A stretch of DNA of 12,398 nt from NCBI GenBank assembly GCA_036939975.1, contig JALLPB010000873.1:1-12398 (forward strand), read 5' to 3'. Shown one piece after another: positions 9,013 through 12,398 of the stretch. Each line of letters starts with the position of its first letter. Position 1 is the stretch's first letter. The translations under genes were made by a program, and so were the position numbers. The notes below the pieces were generated by a model that did not search any database, was not told the DNA's origin, and saw only the letters and a list, made by a program, of their open reading frames with translations. Origin of the DNA: Cyclostephanos tholiformis (lineage: Eukaryota > Bacillariophyta > Thalassiosirophyceae > Thalassiosirales > Thalassiosiraceae).

Positions 9013-10599
9013 ATGTCAGATCAACCAGCATTATCGTCCGCTACGCCTAACGATCACAAGTCTGCGGCACCAGCGCCATCGGCGAAGATTGTTGAAAAGA
9101 AAGCAAAGCCAGCCGATCTGATCATCCCGCCGAAAAAACCGAAATTGAGCAAGGCCGAACGACGTGCATTGCAAGAGTCCCAACGCGCCTCGAAGGCCGC
9201 TGGGGGGGGCGATGGAGGTGGAAAGTCTTCAGGTGGCAGGGGAGTGGGAGGTATCGGAGGAGCTGGCAGCGAGATTGGGATATCATTAGCAACCTCGGGT
9301 GGTGGCGACGGCCTGACTAAAGGAATCCGCGGCAAATCAATCAACGAGGAAGAGAAAAAAGAAGCTGTTGGTGGAGACGAACGGGATTCCCGCGGCGGGG
9401 GCGGTGGAGAGGATAAGACGGTATCTCTATTTTCACACTTGCCCCGTCCAAAGACTCCATCGGAAATCCACCATCACCTATCCTCCATCTCATCGAACAA
9501 CATACAGCCCAATTTCATGCACCCGGCTATTCCAACATTGGGTCACCTGTACATCACGCAATCCCTATTGGGTGGCAATGCGCGCTGCCGCGCCATGCTC
9601 CAAACATTCGCGCTCCTCCTCCAATCATACACCCCCCCCGCCGCATCGCGCGATTTTCGCCACGACATCGATCATTCTCTGCTCAAACCGGCATTCCAAT
9701 ACTGGACCACGCAATGCCGACCGCATTCGGTCAGCATGGGGAACGCGTTCTCTTTCCTCAAGCTCGCCGTGGCCAACTTGGAAAGGGATTTGGAATGGGA
9801 AGCGGCGCGTGAGATTTTGCTTCAGATTATGGGTTCGTATATTACCGAAAGGATAGAGTATGCGGGAAAGGCCATATCGAGGCATGCGAGGAGTAAAATT
9901 CATGACAGGGGAGATGTCATATTGACGTTCGGTAAGAGTGAGGTGATCAACCGCTTGTTGCTCGACGCGGCATATGAGAAGAAATCATTTCGGGTAATCG
10001 TCGTGGATTCGAGGCCGTTGTTGGAGGGTAGGGACACGCTGGCGATCCTTTCTCGGGCGGGGATCCCCTGCACCTACATCCTGTTGAATGCATTAACCTA
10101 TTTGATGATGGGTGAGGTCACGAAGGTATTCTTGGGCGCGAGCGCTTTGATGAGCAATGGAAGCGTATTGTCACGAGTGGGCACAGCCTGCGTGGCGCTG
10201 CTGGCGAATTCCAATCACATCCCCGTTTTAGTGGGATGCAAAACGTACAAAATTTGCAACCGCGTGCAGCTGGAAAGTATCACAGGGAACGAGTTGGGAG
10301 ATCCCGAGGAGGTGGCATATACGGATTGCGCAAGGGTGGGACCATCGAACAGATGGAATGTAATGTTAGATGGTCATAACGGCGGCGGTGGTGAAGCGAC
10401 GAGCGAGAAGGAGGAGAAGGATGTGTTGGCAGATTGGAAGGATCATCCCAACTTGAAGTTGCTCAGCCTCATGTATGATCTGACTCCTTCAGATTTCGTA
10501 ACAGGGATCGTTACCGAGGTGGGAATTTTGCCCCCAAGCAGTGTTGCTGTCTTGTTACGGGAGATGAGTCCTGAATCTGCATTTACGGGTACCAGCTAA
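9013..10599 (+). CDS. EIF2B4: Translation initiation factor eIF2B subunit delta, intronless
   Basis: A single open frame of 528 residues. eIF2B is the guanine nucleotide exchange factor that recharges eIF2 with GTP; alpha, beta and delta form its regulatory core, which senses phosphorylated eIF2. Residues 1-60 hold a lysine-rich segment and KLSKAERRALQE, a motif typical of delta N-termini. About 62-135 is a low-complexity Gly-rich linker broken by charged residues. The conserved eIF2B/IF2B fold runs from about 170 to the end. It shows PAIPTLGHL, GDVILTFGKSE, RVIVVDSRPLLEGR, FLGASALMSNGSVLSRVGTA, IPVLVGCKTYK, LMYDLTPSDFVTGIVTEVG and LPPSSVAVLLRE. The last is the delta-type ending. A Gly/Glu-rich insertion near 455-470 is present. 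Runs of eight G (9202-9209) and eight C (9632-9639) lie within the frame, which stays open across both. Confidence 0.96.
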   Translation: MSDQPALSSATPNDHKSAAPAPSAKIVEKKAKPADLIIPPKKPKLSKAERRALQESQRASKAAGGGDGGGKSSGGRGVGGIGGAGSEIGISLATSGGGDGLTKGIRGKSINEEEKKEAVGGDERDSRGGGGGEDKTVSLFSHLPRPKTPSEIHHHLSSISSNNIQPNFMHPAIPTLGHLYITQSLLGGNARCRAMLQTFALLLQSYTPPAASRDFRHDIDHSLLKPAFQYWTTQCRPHSVSMGNAFSFLKLAVANLERDLEWEAAREILLQIMGSYITERIEYAGKAISRHARSKIHDRGDVILTFGKSEVINRLLLDAAYEKKSFRVIVVDSRPLLEGRDTLAILSRAGIPCTYILLNALTYLMMGEVTKVFLGASALMSNGSVLSRVGTACVALLANSNHIPVLVGCKTYKICNRVQLESITGNELGDPEEVAYTDCARVGPSNRWNVMLDGHNGGGGEATSEKEEKDVLADWKDHPNLKLLSLMYDLTPSDFVTGIVTEVGILPPSSVAVLLREMSPESAFTGTS

Positions 10600-10677
10600 C
10601 AATTCATATGTGAAATGAATGAATTAAAGGTTGAGTCATAAGTTATTGCAGATTGCCGCAACAAATTCAATCAGCAG
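10600..10677. other. 78-nt shared 3' region, eIF2B delta / DNAJC21
   Basis: The stop codons of the two convergent genes are only 78 nt apart. The gap is AT-rich and includes GAATTAAAGG near 10620-10629. The two 3' UTRs very probably overlap, producing antisense-complementary mRNA ends. No other feature is visible. Confidence 0.55.
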
Positions 10678-12257
10678 CTAATAGTGTTCTTCTTTAATCT
10701 CATCCATTATGTCTCGAAATGCGTTCTTCTCCGTCTCTTTTCGCAATTTCATTTGGTACTTCCTCACGGCTTCCTTATGTTTCTTACTCCTCTCGTGATT
10801 CTCGAACTGCTTATCACTTTTAAAGTCCTTTCGACAAATTTCGCACCTCCACGAATCTGGCTCCTCCTCCGACGACGATTCTTCCTCCGAGGATTCTTCT
10901 TTGCTGCCGGTATCTATGTTGGAATCAACGACGACTTCTGCTGCATAAGTATTATTTTGTTGAGCCGCACACTCCTCAGATACAACATTCTCGACTTTCT
11001 CTTCATCGCAATCCAGAATAGATTCGTCGTTCCCATCATTGATCGTTACATCTGCATTTGTTACTTTTGTGTCGTTTAAGGGAACGGTCGACTCATCGTC
11101 TTCATCCAGCACATCGTTTAGCACGTTATTCTTATTTTGTTTACCCTTCTTCTTGCCCTTCTTTTTCCTACCACGCTTGCTTCCGTAATCATAGTCATCA
11201 TCAGCTAGATCGGCCAGGCGTATCCTGCCCGCATTAAGATCAGCGGCTTCTTGCTCTGCCATGATGCGTTCAGCCTCAAGCTTCCATTCCTATATGAGTG
11301 AATATTGCACGATGCGAAATGAATGACGGATGTTAAAAATTAAACGTACTCGAGGTGTCGAAGTTCGATGGTCGTAATCGAAAAATCCGGCTTGCACGTG
11401 TAAACACTTACCTCCTTGGCAGCGAGTATGTCCTTCTTCCTTCGCTCGGCATCCTTCTTTCTCTTGATTTCCTTCATCGCCTGCTCTCGTGACGACTTTT
11501 CTATCTGCACTCTCACCCTCGGATCTCTCTTCTTAACGAATCTCACCAATGCGCAAACTTCCTCCAATCGTTCCTTCTTGGCAGCCTTGCGCTTTTTCTT
11601 ATTCTCGTCTTCCATCAATCTCCTGATTCGTCTATTGGGAGCCTCGCGAATATCATTCAAGTGGTAGGCATCCTCCCAGGCGAAGGATAGACACGATGTG
11701 AATCCCTCCCATGCGTTGTAAAATGCCGATACGTCCTCCCAGGCGGAGGATGAAACGCCGAGACGGACCTCGGACAGATGTGCGTTCGACATAGTCTCGA
11801 CGTCTATATTCCCCCCGGAGACGTAGCCGTCCCTCTCGCCTTGGAATATTCGAGTGAACACCTCCTCGTACACGGAGTAGAAGCCGTTGGGATCATCGTC
11901 GTCGTAGCCATCATAACATCCGGCGTACTGAAACGGTATCACGTCGTAAACGAAGGAGCACCCGTCGTCCCCGTCGACGCCACCGCTGCCGTGGCCACCG
12001 TCCAGCCCTCCCCGCAGGATCATCTCGCGGTGCTCGTCGTACCACTTCCTCTCCACGGGATCCGATAGGCACTCGTAGGCAACCTGCACCAGCTTGAACT
12101 CGGCAACTGACATGTCCCGCTCAACGTCCGACTTGTTTACGTTTTTGTCGGGGTGGTGGATCAGGGCGGCCCTGCGGTGCGCCTTCTTTATCGCGGACGA
12201 ATCCGCGTCGCGGGGCACCCCCAGGACGTCGTAGTGACATCGGATCTGACCAGTCAT
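10678..12257 (-). CDS. DNAJC21: DNAJC21/Jjj1-type J-domain protein with C2H2 finger (2 exons)
   Basis: Minus-strand exons are 12257-11412 and 11289-10678 around a 122-nt phase-0 GT-AG intron, giving 485 residues. Family members recruit Hsp70 to cytoplasmic pre-60S ribosomes and help release and recycle the export factor Arx1. The J domain covers about residues 7-74, with the essential HPD at 35-37. The family block that follows includes WYDEHRE and GFYSVYEEVF. A WEGF..CLSFAWEDAY region lies near 183-198, then a long charged, probably coiled segment (about 205-300). Further on are a polybasic GRKKKGKKKGK stretch near 322-332, a Ser/Glu-rich acidic patch and one C2H2 finger (C431, C434, H447, H453). 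Human and yeast homologues carry a second C-terminal finger; this model ends 32 residues after the first. The start MTGQIRCHYDVLGV fits the family. Confidence 0.94.
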
Positions 12258-12398
12258 GATGTTGTTCGCCGCGGAAAAAAGATGGAACTTTTTTCGATGT
12301 AGTAGAATACTGGAGCATTCCTAAAATTAAAAAAACGCGACACAAGCCATAAAAACATAAATTTTTATGTCAATTTGACACAAATTAGCCTTAAGTTT
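12258..12398. promoter_or_regulatory. Upstream region of the DNAJC21 gene
   Basis: This is 141 nt of AT-rich sequence before the minus-strand start at 12257, containing part of its leader and promoter. A-rich and T-rich tracts dominate. Two overlapping inverted repeats lie at the right end (separate entry). The window ends before another gene appears. Confidence 0.45.
12348..12380. repeat. Overlapping short inverted repeats
   Basis: CATAAAAA (12348-12355) and TTTTTATG (12362-12369) are perfect 8-nt inverted arms around a 6-nt spacer. They overlap a second pair, TGTCAA and TTGACA (12368-12380, one central base). The first could fold as a weak AT hairpin; the second looks like a palindromic protein-binding site. 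Chance is plausible in sequence this AT-rich. Confidence 0.5.

Noticed and set aside
9368..9856. 162-codon overlapping frame inside eIF2B delta
   Set aside because: Same strand, different frame within conserved coding sequence; its His-, Arg- and Ser-rich composition looks like a shifted reading of the real protein.
1..12398. Bacterial operon or horizontally acquired cluster
   Set aside because: The THNSL2-like and TrpD enzymes have bacterial relatives, but both genes contain spliceosomal introns like their neighbours, and CCT3, eIF2B delta and DNAJC21 are eukaryotic.

Overview
The window is nuclear DNA from a eukaryote. It holds six genes, five of them broken by short GT-AG spliceosomal introns. 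I count 16 introns; 15 are 61-122-like in size (actual range 76-122 nt) and one is 283 nt. Short introns, tight spacing and a pyruvate kinase with a basic, acid-free N-terminal extension would fit a small-genome alga or other stramenopile. A diatom is my best guess, but this is inference and no single feature settles it.

Layout from left to right, with strands strictly alternating: a THNSL2-like threonine synthase family enzyme (+, 295-2468, 8 exons); pyruvate kinase (-, 4790-2674, 5 exons); anthranilate phosphoribosyltransferase (+, 5129-6295, 2 exons); CCT3, the gamma subunit of the TRiC/CCT chaperonin (-, 8831-6681, 4 exons); eIF2B delta (+, 9013-10599, intronless); and a DNAJC21/Jjj1-type J protein (-, 12257-10678, 2 exons). 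Every neighbouring pair is therefore tail to tail or head to head. Two gaps are divergent promoter regions (4791-5128 and 8832-9012). Three are shared 3' regions (2469-2673, 6296-6680 and 10600-10677). The exon models were built by hand. Each totals a multiple of three and rejoins conserved family motifs across every junction.

The genes do not form a pathway cluster. They cover amino acid metabolism (THNSL2-like, TrpD), lower glycolysis (pyruvate kinase), protein folding (CCT3), translation initiation (eIF2B delta) and cytoplasmic 60S ribosome maturation (DNAJC21). The last three all serve protein production, but sharing a window is not evidence of co-function.

I found no mobile element, CRISPR array, tRNA or rRNA, and nothing I would call a new biological system. 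The points that deserve a second look concern localisation and enzyme identity: the presequence-like start of pyruvate kinase, the THNSL2-type rather than ThrC-type phosphate loop, the TrpD without a transit peptide and with an altered substrate-site motif, and a repeated heptamer in the divergent promoter.
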